Shown: positions 27,156-35,777 of the stretch, in pieces
Position numbering within the stretch: position 1 is the stretch's first letter
How the letters are laid out: each line of letters opens with the position of its first letter
Assembly: GCA_015709655.1 (NCBI GenBank)
Contig: CP054181.1
Span: 2,644,207-2,708,206, forward strand
Length of the DNA stretch: 64,000 bases
Direction: 5' to 3'
Source of the DNA: Ignavibacteria bacterium
GTDB lineage: Bacteria; Bacteroidota; Ignavibacteria; Kapaibacteriales; Kapaibacteriaceae
Notes under the pieces: model-generated
Databases searched by the model: none
What the model saw: the letters and a program-made list of their open reading frames with translations, nothing else
Told to the model about the DNA's origin: nothing
Translations under genes and position numbers: made by a program

Positions 27156-29645
27156 ATGAAAATAGTTCATGATTGGTTGATGGAGTTCATAAGCGTCGAT
27201 CCGGAGTGCTGGTCGGCAGATACTGTTGCAGAAGTGCTTACAGGTATTGGCCTGGAGGTGGAAGAGGTGTCGGCTCCGGAACGAATGCTGCAGCGGTTCG
27301 TGGTGGGACGTGTGACTGAGTGCTCAAAACATCCAAAGGCGGATAAGCTGCATGTGTGCAGTGTTGATGCGGGTGAGCCGGAACTGCGCACAATTGTGTG
27401 CGGAGCGCAGAATGTACAACAGGACCAGTTGGTGGTGGTTGCCCTGGATGGGGCAGTGGTGCCGAATGGAAACTTTACAATTGCCAAACGAATGCTGCGC
27501 GGTGTGGAAAGCAATGGTATGATTTGCTCGGCTGCCGAGCTGAATCTGTCGGATGAGTCAGATGGTATCATGGTGCTGGATGGACCGGGTAAAAACATGG
27601 TTGACTGTGAGGGGGCTTTGGTACCGGGGATGCCTGCTGCCGAGGCACTGGGGCTGAGTACTGTGTACGATGTGGCAATTACTCCTAACAGAGCAGACTG
27701 CCTGAGTCACGTGGGCGTTGCCCGCGATCTGTATGCCTATGGATGCGTGCACGGTGGTGTAACACGAAATGTAAATTTGTTTGATAGTGATGACGGAGAT
27801 GGACAATCTCCCAACGGCGATGTCCGCGTGGAGGTACTCAATGCCGAGGTTGTGCCACTGTATGCGATTCAGCGCCTTACCGGAGTCCGTAATGGGACGT
27901 CGCCGGCGTGGATGCAACGGCGACTGAAAGCGGCGGGTCTGCGTCCGAAAAACCTGATTGTGGATGTGACGAATTATGTGAATATGGAGTCCGGACAGCC
28001 CCTGCATGCATTCGATACTGCAAAACTGGCTGCGCAGAACGGTGTGCCCACGATAGTCGTTCGCACCGCTGATACTGTTGAACCATTCGTTACGCTTGAT
28101 GGTAAACAACGTGAAGTTCAACCGGGAACAATACTGATTTGCGATGCCGAAAAGCCGGTTGCAGTGGCCGGTGTGATGGGCGGACAGAATAGTGAGATTT
28201 CGGATGCAACGACGGATGTCTGCATCGAAAGCGCCTGGTTTAGTCCACAATCTGTACGCAAAACCGCACGGAGTCTGGCCCTCAGTACCGATGCCAGCTA
28301 CAGGTTTGAACGGGGCGTCAATCCTAACGGTGTGCTGCCGGCACTTCGTAGGGCAGCATCGCTGATTCTGGAGTACGGTGGCGGTACCAATGCCGGCGTT
28401 GTGGTTGCGAACAGCCTGACGGATAAACGTACACCGATAACTGTACGGTATCAGCGGATTCGCGATATCCTGGGAACTGGTGTTCCCAATGAGACGATAC
28501 TAACGATTGTTAAGGCTGTAGGCTGTACGGTACTCTCAGAGACACCCGAAGCGTGCACGGTGTTGGCACCGCACTGGCGCGCCGATATCACAATTGAAGC
28601 CGATATTGCTGAAGAGGTGATGCGTCTGTATGGTGTTCATACAATACCCGAAGCAACTACGGCAACGGTGCCGTTTGGTCAGCCCGATCTGCCTGCCAGC
28701 GTGGCGGCACCCGGTGGCAGTGCTGGACAAGCTCGTCGTCGAGAAGTGCGTTTGCTCCTCAAGGGGCTCGGGTTTAACGAAGCGTTAAACGGCGTGTTGG
28801 TTGACCCTCGGCAACAGACCCTGTCGGAACATGTTATGCTGCGCAATGCGCTCGGAGCGGAATATTCGGCACTGCGAACATCGCTTGTACCGGGTTTGCT
28901 GCGCAACATTGCCTATAACCGAAACCATGGTGCCCAGACCCTGCGCATGTTTGAGCTCGGCAATGTATTCTCACTACATCCGAATGCCGAGTTCGGTATT
29001 CTTCAGCAGGAGAGGCTTGCCCTTGTTGTATGCGGTTCAACCGAAGAACACTGGAGCAGAGCTCAGCAGGAGATGGATGTGTTTGATGTCCTGGGCTATA
29101 TCGAGACACTCCTGGGCAGGAGCGTTACGCCGACGGTAGCTGAAGAGGCTGTACAAAACCACGGGTTTTACAGGTCTGATAATGAGCTGGCAATTTCCTA
29201 TACCCTGTACACTCAGGATTTGATGATAGGAAAGGCCTTCCTGCTCCCGGCCGATGCGGTTGCGCGGGATATTGACGCAACCGTGGCAGTTGCAGAATTA
29301 AACATGCTGGTGGTTGACGCAGTGCTGCAGGCTCCTAAACACTACCATCCCGTAAGCCCCTTCCCAACAGTCCGACGCGACGTAGCCTTCACCGTTGACG
29401 AGCAGATTTTATCACAGAGTATCCTCGACGTCATAGCGAAAGTGGCGGGAGATTCGTATCTTGGCGGGTTAGTTTTTGACATCTATCGTAACGAACAACG
29501 GCTTGGTGCAAACAAGAAAAGCGTCGGCGTTGCCCTGCGCTTTGGTGATACCAGTCGCACACTCGTAGATTCCGAAGTTGATGATGCTGTATCACGGATC
29601 ATTCAGTCGGTAACATCTACGTTTGGAGCCAGTATTCGTGGATAG
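27156..29645 (+). CDS. pheT: Phenylalanyl-tRNA synthetase beta subunit
   Basis: 829 residues, normal length. PheRS charges tRNA-Phe as an alpha2-beta2 tetramer. Visible parts are the N-terminal MKIVHDWLMEFI, the EMAP/OB tRNA-binding domain (VGRVTECSKHPKADKLHVC, about 48-66), the B3/B4 editing region (ITPNRADCLSHVGVARDLYA; LRPKNLIVDVTNYVNMESGQ), the B5 domain, a catalytic-like core (RNALGAEYSALRTSLVPGLL) and the C-terminal FDX-ACB domain (FPTVRRDVAFTV). pheS is not in the window. The stop is TAG. It starts a plus-strand run with the coiled-coil gene, zapA and rny. Confidence 0.97.
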   Translation: MKIVHDWLMEFISVDPECWSADTVAEVLTGIGLEVEEVSAPERMLQRFVVGRVTECSKHPKADKLHVCSVDAGEPELRTIVCGAQNVQQDQLVVVALDGAVVPNGNFTIAKRMLRGVESNGMICSAAELNLSDESDGIMVLDGPGKNMVDCEGALVPGMPAAEALGLSTVYDVAITPNRADCLSHVGVARDLYAYGCVHGGVTRNVNLFDSDDGDGQSPNGDVRVEVLNAEVVPLYAIQRLTGVRNGTSPAWMQRRLKAAGLRPKNLIVDVTNYVNMESGQPLHAFDTAKLAAQNGVPTIVVRTADTVEPFVTLDGKQREVQPGTILICDAEKPVAVAGVMGGQNSEISDATTDVCIESAWFSPQSVRKTARSLALSTDASYRFERGVNPNGVLPALRRAASLILEYGGGTNAGVVVANSLTDKRTPITVRYQRIRDILGTGVPNETILTIVKAVGCTVLSETPEACTVLAPHWRADITIEADIAEEVMRLYGVHTIPEATTATVPFGQPDLPASVAAPGGSAGQARRREVRLLLKGLGFNEALNGVLVDPRQQTLSEHVMLRNALGAEYSALRTSLVPGLLRNIAYNRNHGAQTLRMFELGNVFSLHPNAEFGILQQERLALVVCGSTEEHWSRAQQEMDVFDVLGYIETLLGRSVTPTVAEEAVQNHGFYRSDNELAISYTLYTQDLMIGKAFLLPADAVARDIDATVAVAELNMLVVDAVLQAPKHYHPVSPFPTVRRDVAFTVDEQILSQSILDVIAKVAGDSYLGGLVFDIYRNEQRLGANKKSVGVALRFGDTSRTLVDSEVDDAVSRIIQSVTSTFGASIRG

Positions 29646-29687
29646 TAAACATTTTTTGTTGGTTTCTGAGATCAGGGAGGCCCCACA

Positions 29688-30512
29688 TTGAGACCTGTTA
29701 ATGCCGAAACAACAGTACGGAAAGACATCAAGGAGGAATCTCAGTTTTCCCCAAGCATTCAGGTAGTTGAACCGGTACCTGAACCGGCACCGGAGTTAAT
29801 GAGTGTTGTTCGTAGTTTGTGGGACGCCATTCGCAATGGTGCCGAAATCATCGTAACCCTGCGTCAGGAAAACACCATCCTGCAAACCCAGATCGATGTG
29901 CTGCGTCACAGCGAGGCCGACTTACAAGGTAAGATTGACGGATTTCTGCAGAGGATCGAAGATCTGGAGCGCATCAATGCCGGACTGAGCCAGGACCATT
30001 CACCTGCTGGCGATAACCACGATGGTACCGGACTAACCGAACGTGAGGAACTGTACACCACAGTAGTTGCGGAACGCGATCAGTTGCGTGAGCAACTCCA
30101 GAATACACATGAGCAGCTCCAGGAAAGCAGGCACTCCCTTCAGGAGAAAGCAGCCAACTCAGGACATGTTGCACGGTTGATTGCAGACCTCGAAGAACGC
30201 GCACAGTTCGTGGAGCAGCTCCAGGCACGGTGCACAGAGCTGGAAAAGATTGCCTCGGTGAACATCGCCAGTCCTGAACCAGAAAAGCGAATCGCAGATC
30301 TGGAGGAACAGCTTAAACAGGCGCAACAGGCACTCCTGCAAGCCAATAACGCCCAGCTTGCCGGTTTGCAGAACGGACTCCGTAGTCAGCTTGATATGTT
30401 TGGAAGACACGTTGCAGAACTTGCAGCTAACAGTGCAGATGTGACCGAAGCAGTGGCAGTACGCCTTGAACAAATAGCCGACGAAATCGAAAAATTGATA
30501 GAACTTTCGTAG
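29688..30512 (+). CDS. Coiled-coil protein between pheT and zapA
   Basis: 274 residues starting at a TTG. AGGGAGG (29673-29679) sits 8 nt upstream, and no ATG nearby has a comparable site. About residues 45-235 are heptad-rich coiled coil (LRQENTILQTQIDVLRHSEA, DLQGKIDGFLQRIEDLERIN, LEEQLKQAQQALLQANNAQL). The N-terminus is acidic and proline-rich. No enzymatic motif. Its place just before zapA suggests a cell-division or cytoskeletal role, but that is context only. Confidence 0.75.
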   Translation: MRPVNAETTVRKDIKEESQFSPSIQVVEPVPEPAPELMSVVRSLWDAIRNGAEIIVTLRQENTILQTQIDVLRHSEADLQGKIDGFLQRIEDLERINAGLSQDHSPAGDNHDGTGLTEREELYTTVVAERDQLREQLQNTHEQLQESRHSLQEKAANSGHVARLIADLEERAQFVEQLQARCTELEKIASVNIASPEPEKRIADLEEQLKQAQQALLQANNAQLAGLQNGLRSQLDMFGRHVAELAANSADVTEAVAVRLEQIADEIEKLIELS

Positions 30513-30555
30513 TTTTAGACGTAATTATTAATCAGACGAACACTGAAGCCGACAT

Positions 30556-30846
30556 ATGACAAAGTCGATCAGAGTTACTTTAGGTGGAAAAGACCTGACT
30601 CTTCGGGGAGATAACGAAGAGACAGTAAAAAAGTCAGTGCGTGAAGTTAATCTCCAGTTACAGTCATTGCAGCAGGCAGCGAAGGACCAAGGGGCACAAA
30701 CCTTGTCGCTCCTGACGGCACTAAACCTGGCCGAGCGATGTATCCAGGCAGAGGAGGGACGGGCGGCAGATATTGCCTACCTGACGACAGAGCTTGGTAA
30801 AATGACGGAACTCTTGGAGCGCGCCTGGCATCAGCCCCTTACCTAA
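30556..30846 (+). CDS. zapA: Cell division protein ZapA
   Basis: 96 residues. ZapA binds FtsZ and promotes bundling of the Z ring. The N-terminal beta-rich head (IRVTLGGKDLTLRGDNEETV) precedes a helical tail (VNLQLQSLQQAAKDQGAQTL and ALNLAERCIQAEE), with normal family length. It follows the coiled-coil gene by 43 bp and is followed by a structured RNA and rny. Confidence 0.85.
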   Translation: MTKSIRVTLGGKDLTLRGDNEETVKKSVREVNLQLQSLQQAAKDQGAQTLSLLTALNLAERCIQAEEGRAADIAYLTTELGKMTELLERAWHQPLT

Positions 30847-30944
30847 CGCATACACATCTTCGTTTTGCGGTAATTCTGCCGGACTTTTGGCGTATCGAGA
30901 TTTCAGAGATGCTTGCCGCATCTTGCTGCTCGTCGCACGCTTGA

Positions 30945-31128
30945 AAAAGAACCATACAATTTTTTCATCCAGGGAGCCAGGCTCTCGTTGCCAATGACAG
31001 GCCTCACCCTTTTACGAGGGAACAGGGTTGTGGCAAAAGCTGCAGCGGTATAGGTAACTATACACCTGTTCAGTGGAAGTCAGCGGTGGCAAGGATGGCA
31101 CCCACTGTGCGGAGAAAGAGGTTCTTTT
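30945..31128 (+). ncRNA. ssrS: Structured RNA, candidate 6S RNA
   Basis: A roughly 184-nt region without a reading frame, closed by a perfect 9-bp helix AAAAGAACC (30945-30953) with GGTTCTTTT (31120-31128). Inside are several helices: CAGTGG/CCACTG (from about 31070), GTATAG-GTAA-CTATAC, and CCTCACCC with GGGTTGTGG. Size, terminal helix and the location between zapA and rny fit 6S RNA as I remember it from related genomes. I did not identify the open-complex-mimicking bubble with certainty, so another structured RNA is possible. Confidence 0.5.
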
Positions 31129-31191
31129 GGTAACCGATAACGGGCTTGGCCCGTGGCGGTAGGATGCGGCTTCTATTTTTTAGGAGACTAC

Positions 31192-32757
31192 ATGGACCCG
31201 GTAATGCAAGGTACACTGATTGTGGCAGGGGCCGCAGTCATTGGTTTTTTTGTCACATTTTTAATAGGCAGGAAGGCAGCCGCAAAAACACTGGCTGAAG
31301 CCGAAGACAAGGTAAAGGGGCTTTTGGCAGGCGCCGAAAAAGAGGCGAATGCAATCAAGAAAGAAAAACTACTCGAGGCCAAGGAAGAAATTGCACAGGA
31401 ACGTCGCAAGGCAGAGTCAGAACGCGATTCACGCGAATCCAAAATTCGTCATCAGGAAAAAGAACTGCGCAAACGCGAAGAAGCAGTAGCCGATAAGTAC
31501 GAGACGATTGCAAAGAAGGAAAAACAAATCGCTCAGCAGGATGCCGAAGTCCAAAAACGAATGGCTGCAGGCGAAAAGAAACTCAAAGAGATCGATGCCC
31601 TCTACGATGAGCAGAATATTCGACTGGAACGAATAACAGGGATGACAAAGGACGATGCCAAGAAATTCCTGATCGACAACATGGTGAACGAAGCAAAGGC
31701 GGAAGGCGCCCAGCTTGTAAAAGATATCCGCGATGAAGCAAAACAAAATGCCCGCAAGGAAGCACAGCGCATTGTCCTCCAGGCCATCCAGCGTACGGCC
31801 AGCGATCACTCGGTAGAAAGCACCGTTTCGGTTGTCAATATTCAGAACGATGAAATGAAGGGGCGGATTATCGGAAAAGAAGGGCGGAACATCCGCGCCT
31901 TCGAAGCAGCCACGGGGATCGATCTGATTATTGACGATACGCCGGAAGCCGTGGTCATTAGCGGATTTGATGCGTTCCGACGCGAAGTAGCCCGCGTTGC
32001 CCTGGAACGGCTGATGAGCGATGGACGTATCCACCCGGCACGGATCGAAGAGGTAGTAGAAAAAGTTACCAAGGAGCTGGAAGAAGAAATTGTCCGCGTT
32101 GGCGAGGGAGCCCTGATGGAACTGGGTATCCACAATATCCATCCGGAAATGGTCAGGTATATCGGACGGATGAGGTATCGGTCGAGCTACGGACAAAACC
32201 TGCTGGCACACAGCATTGAAGTTGGCTTCCTGTGCGGTATTATGGCCAACGAACTTGGTTTGGATGTGAATCTGGCTAAGCGGGCAGGCTTGTTGCATGA
32301 CATTGGTAAAACCATCGACAGAGATCTTGAAGGCCCGCACGCCCTGCTTGGCATGGAACTTACCCGCAAATACAAGGAACACCCGCTGGTGGTGAACGCT
32401 GTTGGAGCCCACCACGACGATATCGAGATGGAGTCGCCAATCGCTGTTCTGGTTCAGGCTGCTGACAGTATCAGCGGTGCCCGTCCGGGTGCCCGCAGAG
32501 AGTCGCTCGAAAACTACATCAAACGTCTGCAGCAGCTCGAAGAAATCGCAACCTCATTCGATGGCGTTACCAAGACCTATGCTATCCAGGCCGGCAGAGA
32601 GCTCAGGGTGATGATTGAGCCGGAACGTATTGATGACCTAAAGGCCGACATGATTGCCAATGATATTGCAAAGCGCATCGAGCAGGATATGGAATACCCG
32701 GGTCAGATTCGGGTAACCGTAATCCGTGAGCGCAGGAGCACGGCAATCGCCAAGTAA
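31192..32757 (+). CDS. rny: Ribonuclease Y
   Basis: 521 residues from the ATG preceded by TAGGAG; an in-frame GTG at 31153 adds 13 residues in the leader and is less likely. RNase Y is a membrane-anchored endonuclease that starts mRNA decay. TM helix about 5-27 (GTLIVAGAAVIGFFVTFLI), long charged coiled coil about 35-200, KH domain (IIGKEGRNIRAFEAATGIDL, about 224-243), HD domain (HSIEVGFLCGIMANE ... GLLHDIGKTIDRD; catalytic HD in LLHDIGK) and C-terminal region ending GQIRVTVIRERRSTAIAK. All expected parts are present. Confidence 0.96.
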   Translation: MDPVMQGTLIVAGAAVIGFFVTFLIGRKAAAKTLAEAEDKVKGLLAGAEKEANAIKKEKLLEAKEEIAQERRKAESERDSRESKIRHQEKELRKREEAVADKYETIAKKEKQIAQQDAEVQKRMAAGEKKLKEIDALYDEQNIRLERITGMTKDDAKKFLIDNMVNEAKAEGAQLVKDIRDEAKQNARKEAQRIVLQAIQRTASDHSVESTVSVVNIQNDEMKGRIIGKEGRNIRAFEAATGIDLIIDDTPEAVVISGFDAFRREVARVALERLMSDGRIHPARIEEVVEKVTKELEEEIVRVGEGALMELGIHNIHPEMVRYIGRMRYRSSYGQNLLAHSIEVGFLCGIMANELGLDVNLAKRAGLLHDIGKTIDRDLEGPHALLGMELTRKYKEHPLVVNAVGAHHDDIEMESPIAVLVQAADSISGARPGARRESLENYIKRLQQLEEIATSFDGVTKTYAIQAGRELRVMIEPERIDDLKADMIANDIAKRIEQDMEYPGQIRVTVIRERRSTAIAK

Positions 32758-32785
32758 GACGGTCGAACCTCAGAACCAGAATCAT

Positions 32786-32825
32786 AAAAAAAATGCGTGT
32801 GCGGAATCCGCACACGCATTTTTTT
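32786..32825. terminator. Bidirectional terminator between rny and the EF-G paralogue
   Basis: A-run, TGCGTGTGCGGA / TCCGCACACGCA perfect 12-bp stem, then a T run. Both sides are A/T tailed, so it can end the convergent rny (plus) and EF-G-like (minus) transcripts. Confidence 0.92.
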
Positions 32826-32844
32826 CTTGAAGCTTGGTGCAGCC

Positions 32845-34980
32845 TCAGACTTCTTCTTCTTCAAGTTGCTTAACATACTCAGAGTGTAGCTTCTGTTGTG
32901 TATTGCCGGGTACAACGGCATACTCCTGAAACTCAGCTGTATAGGTGGCCCGTCCCTGACTGATGCTTCGTAAGATTGTTGAGTAGTTATCAAGTTCCGC
33001 CAGCGGCATCCGTACATTAATGCGCTGGTAATGTCCGTCGGCATCAATCCCCACAATCTCACCCCGGCGGAGTGGCAGGTCACTCATTATCTCGCCAACA
33101 TTATCTTCGGGGGTTACCACCGAAACCAGGTAGATCGGCTCCAGCAGTTGTGGATCGGCCTTGATAAAGCCATCCTTGAAGGCCATTCTGCCGGCCGTTT
33201 TAAATGCATTTTCGTTACTGTCCACCGCATGCATCTTTCCATCGTACACGCTTACGCGTACATCACGCACGTACGAGCCGGTAATCGGACCCTCAGTCAT
33301 CTTCTCCATCACACCTTTCAGGATTGCGGGCATAAATCGTTGGTCAATAACGCCGCCAACGATGCAGTTAAGGAATACCAGCTTGCCGCCCCAGGGGAGA
33401 TCGTGCACTTCAGTACCCCGAACGGTGATGCCCGCCGGTGCAGGCATCCCTTCGTAGTATGGTTCAACACGCATGTGGACCTCGGCAAACTGGCCGGCAC
33501 CGCCGCTTTGCTTTTTGTGACGGTAGTCGGTGTTGATGCTCTTCCGGATGGTTTCGCGGTAGGGAACACGTGCCGGCACATACGAGACATCTAATTTGTA
33601 GCGGTGTTCAAGTTTATACCGTGCAGTTGCAAGGTGCATTTCGCCCTGACCGTGCAGGATAATCTGTTTCAGCTCGTGCGAATGCTCAATGATGAATGTG
33701 GGGTCTTCTTCATGAATCTGATTTAGCGCCATACCCAGCTTGTCCTCGTCACCCTTGCGGTTGCTTTTTATGGCTGTTCGTACCTTGGGCAGTGGATATT
33801 CAATTGGTTTAATAACAAGGGTTGAGCCCTTTTCGTGTAGTGTATTGTTCACGTGCGTGTTTTTAAGTTTTACCACTGCGCCAATATCGCCGGCAGCAAG
33901 TTCGGTTACCTCTGACCGTTTTTTACCGTTAACAACGAACAATTGTCCAAGCCGTTCGGTGGTGCCCGTTTGATCGTTCACCAGATCCATTCCCGGTTTT
34001 ATCGTACCGCTGTACACCCTGAAAAAACTCAGATCGCCAACATTGGGTTCGTTGGCCGACTTAAACACGAACACGCAGGGTTTTCCCTTGGGGTCGGCCG
34101 AAAGTTCGGTTCCGCCTTCGGTAAGAACCGGAGGCATTTCTACCGGTGCGGGAACAAACACGTCGATAAACGACATTATCCTTCCCGTGCCCATATTGTT
34201 CTTTACCGATGTACAGAATACCGGAAAGATTTGTCGTTGTATCAGTGTTTTGGTAAGTCCGTTGCGGAGCTCTTCTTCGGTAAGCTCACCTTTCTCCAGA
34301 TAGGTATCCATCAGCGTGGCATCGTTTTCGGCAACGATTTCTACCAGCTCATTATGGAGGCGTTTAGCACGCTCTGATTCGGCATCCGGTATTGCCTGTT
34401 TTTGTGGTTTCCCTCCTTCAGGAGGGAATACATAAGCAGTCATCGTTAGAACGTCGATAATCGTGTTAAAGCCTACACCTTCGTTCAGCGGGTACTGAAC
34501 CACCGTTACCTCTCTGCCAAAACGCTCCTTGGCCTGCTCCACGGTTTTCCAGAAATTACTGTGCTCATTGTCAACCTTGTTAACCACAAACAACACCGGT
34601 GTAGCAAAGTCCGAGGTATAGCGCCAGATGGTTTCGGTGCCAACTTCAACGCCATTGTGCGAACTCAGAATAACAACGCCGGTATCGGCAGCACGAAGCG
34701 CACTCACCAACTCACCAACGTAATCTGCGTAGCCCGGAGTGTCAACAATGTTTATTTTATAGTCGCGCCATTGGGCAGTTAACAGCGACGAGAACACCGT
34801 TGCCTGTCGTTCCTGTTCGATCTCATGGTAGTCCGAAACCGTGTTACCATCCTCGATGGTCCCTCTGCGGCTTATTTCGCCGGACTCGAACAGCATTGCT
34901 TCGGCCATGGTGGTTTTACCGCACCCCGCATGGCCCATCAGCGCAATGTTGCGGATATGGTGTGCATCGTAATTTTTCAT
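32845..34980 (-). CDS. Elongation factor G-like GTPase (EF-G paralogue)
   Basis: 711 residues from the ATG at 34980 with GGGAG 8 nt upstream; a longer start at 35013 is unsupported. A translational GTPase of the EF-G family, with G1 GHAGCGKTT, G3 VDTPGYADYV and G4 NKVDNEHSN, EF-G domain II (FRVYSGTIKPGMDLVNDQTG), domain IV (SGGAGQFAEVHMRVEP) and domain V (LPLRRGEIVGIDADGHYQRI). Divergence of the switch I region (ISRRGTIEDGNTVSDYHEIE) suggests a secondary EF-G2 type and not the main translocase. No ribosomal-protein operon surrounds it. Function probably auxiliary in translation. Confidence 0.85.
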   Translation of the reverse strand: MKNYDAHHIRNIALMGHAGCGKTTMAEAMLFESGEISRRGTIEDGNTVSDYHEIEQERQATVFSSLLTAQWRDYKINIVDTPGYADYVGELVSALRAADTGVVILSSHNGVEVGTETIWRYTSDFATPVLFVVNKVDNEHSNFWKTVEQAKERFGREVTVVQYPLNEGVGFNTIIDVLTMTAYVFPPEGGKPQKQAIPDAESERAKRLHNELVEIVAENDATLMDTYLEKGELTEEELRNGLTKTLIQRQIFPVFCTSVKNNMGTGRIMSFIDVFVPAPVEMPPVLTEGGTELSADPKGKPCVFVFKSANEPNVGDLSFFRVYSGTIKPGMDLVNDQTGTTERLGQLFVVNGKKRSEVTELAAGDIGAVVKLKNTHVNNTLHEKGSTLVIKPIEYPLPKVRTAIKSNRKGDEDKLGMALNQIHEEDPTFIIEHSHELKQIILHGQGEMHLATARYKLEHRYKLDVSYVPARVPYRETIRKSINTDYRHKKQSGGAGQFAEVHMRVEPYYEGMPAPAGITVRGTEVHDLPWGGKLVFLNCIVGGVIDQRFMPAILKGVMEKMTEGPITGSYVRDVRVSVYDGKMHAVDSNENAFKTAGRMAFKDGFIKADPQLLEPIYLVSVVTPEDNVGEIMSDLPLRRGEIVGIDADGHYQRINVRMPLAELDNYSTILRSISQGRATYTAEFQEYAVVPGNTQQKLHSEYVKQLEEEEV

Positions 34981-35172
34981 GCCGTCAACTCCCGTAATTG
35001 TGATAGAAATCAATATCTGCTTAAGGTTGTTGTTTCATACGACCCTAATTTATGCAGATACGTCCAAGTAATGAATACACCACGGCCAATCCAAGGTGCC
35101 GCCCACGCTGAATGTTTATGGCAGAATGGATCTCCCGTACCCAAGCCCCTTCACGGGAAAAGTACAGAGGTA

Positions 35173-35203
35173 TTGGTGAAATGGGAAAATCGCCGTATCT
35201 TTG
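35173..35203 (+). promoter_or_regulatory. rplS promoter (TTG-N20-TATCTTTG)
   Basis: TTGG at 35173 and TATCTTTG at 35196-35203, 20 bp apart, 42 bp before the rplS ATG. Matches the Bacteroidota promoter consensus. Confidence 0.7.
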
Positions 35204-35245
35204 TTGCTCTCAACTCCTTACAAAGCAATTTCAGGCAAGAAAATC

Positions 35246-35629
35246 ATGCATCCCAAGGTAAAAAAAATCGAACTGGCTGCACAGGAAGCAGCTTTCGAAA
35301 TGCGCAAAGCAAAGGCTGGCGAGTCGTCGCCGGAGATTCCTTCATTCCGTCCGGGCGATACAGTTACAGTGGCTGTCCGCGTTGTTGAAGGTGATAAAGA
35401 GCGTATTCAGAACTTCCAGGGCGTTGTTATTGCACGGCGTGGCAGTGGCATGAACGAGACATTCCGTATTCGCAAAATCAGCAACGGTGTTGGTGTGGAA
35501 CGGATTTTCCCGATACATTCGCCCATCATCCAGAGCCTGAAAGTCGTGAAAGAAGGCTCGGTACGCCGTGCCAAATTGTACTACCTGCGCGGTATGAGCG
35601 AGCGGAAGATCCGCCAGAAACTAAGCTGA
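35246..35629 (+). CDS. rplS: 50S ribosomal protein L19
   Basis: 127 residues from the ATG at 35246 ([20 protein letters not shown]); an upstream in-frame start at 35201 would overlap the promoter box. L19 lies at the 30S-50S interface. [40 protein letters not shown] and [20 protein letters not shown] followed by RAKLYYLR are classic. Unlike in many genomes it is not preceded by rpsP-rimM-trmD. It stands alone with its own promoter. Confidence 0.96.
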   Translation: MHPKVKKIELAAQEAAFEMRKAKAGESSPEIPSFRPGDTVTVAVRVVEGDKERIQNFQGVVIARRGSGMNETFRIRKISNGVGVERIFPIHSPIIQSLKVVKEGSVRRAKLYYLRGMSERKIRQKLS

Positions 35630-35777
35630 TAGCCGTCAGCTTCTCCATTCCAACCACGGTTGCTCTGCAGCATATACCTCTGCGGTGTGTGCCAGGAATT
35701 TCTTTTGTTGAAAGGGGCTTTGGACCTGCGCCACTGTATTTAACGGAATACACCTCCGTGATCAATAGTTTTGCCAC

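Noticed and set aside
30847..30944. Protein gene before the candidate 6S RNA
   Set aside because: Only short stop-broken frames are present.
31429..32415. 328-codon minus-strand frame opposite rny
   Set aside because: Mirror of a well-conserved rny frame.
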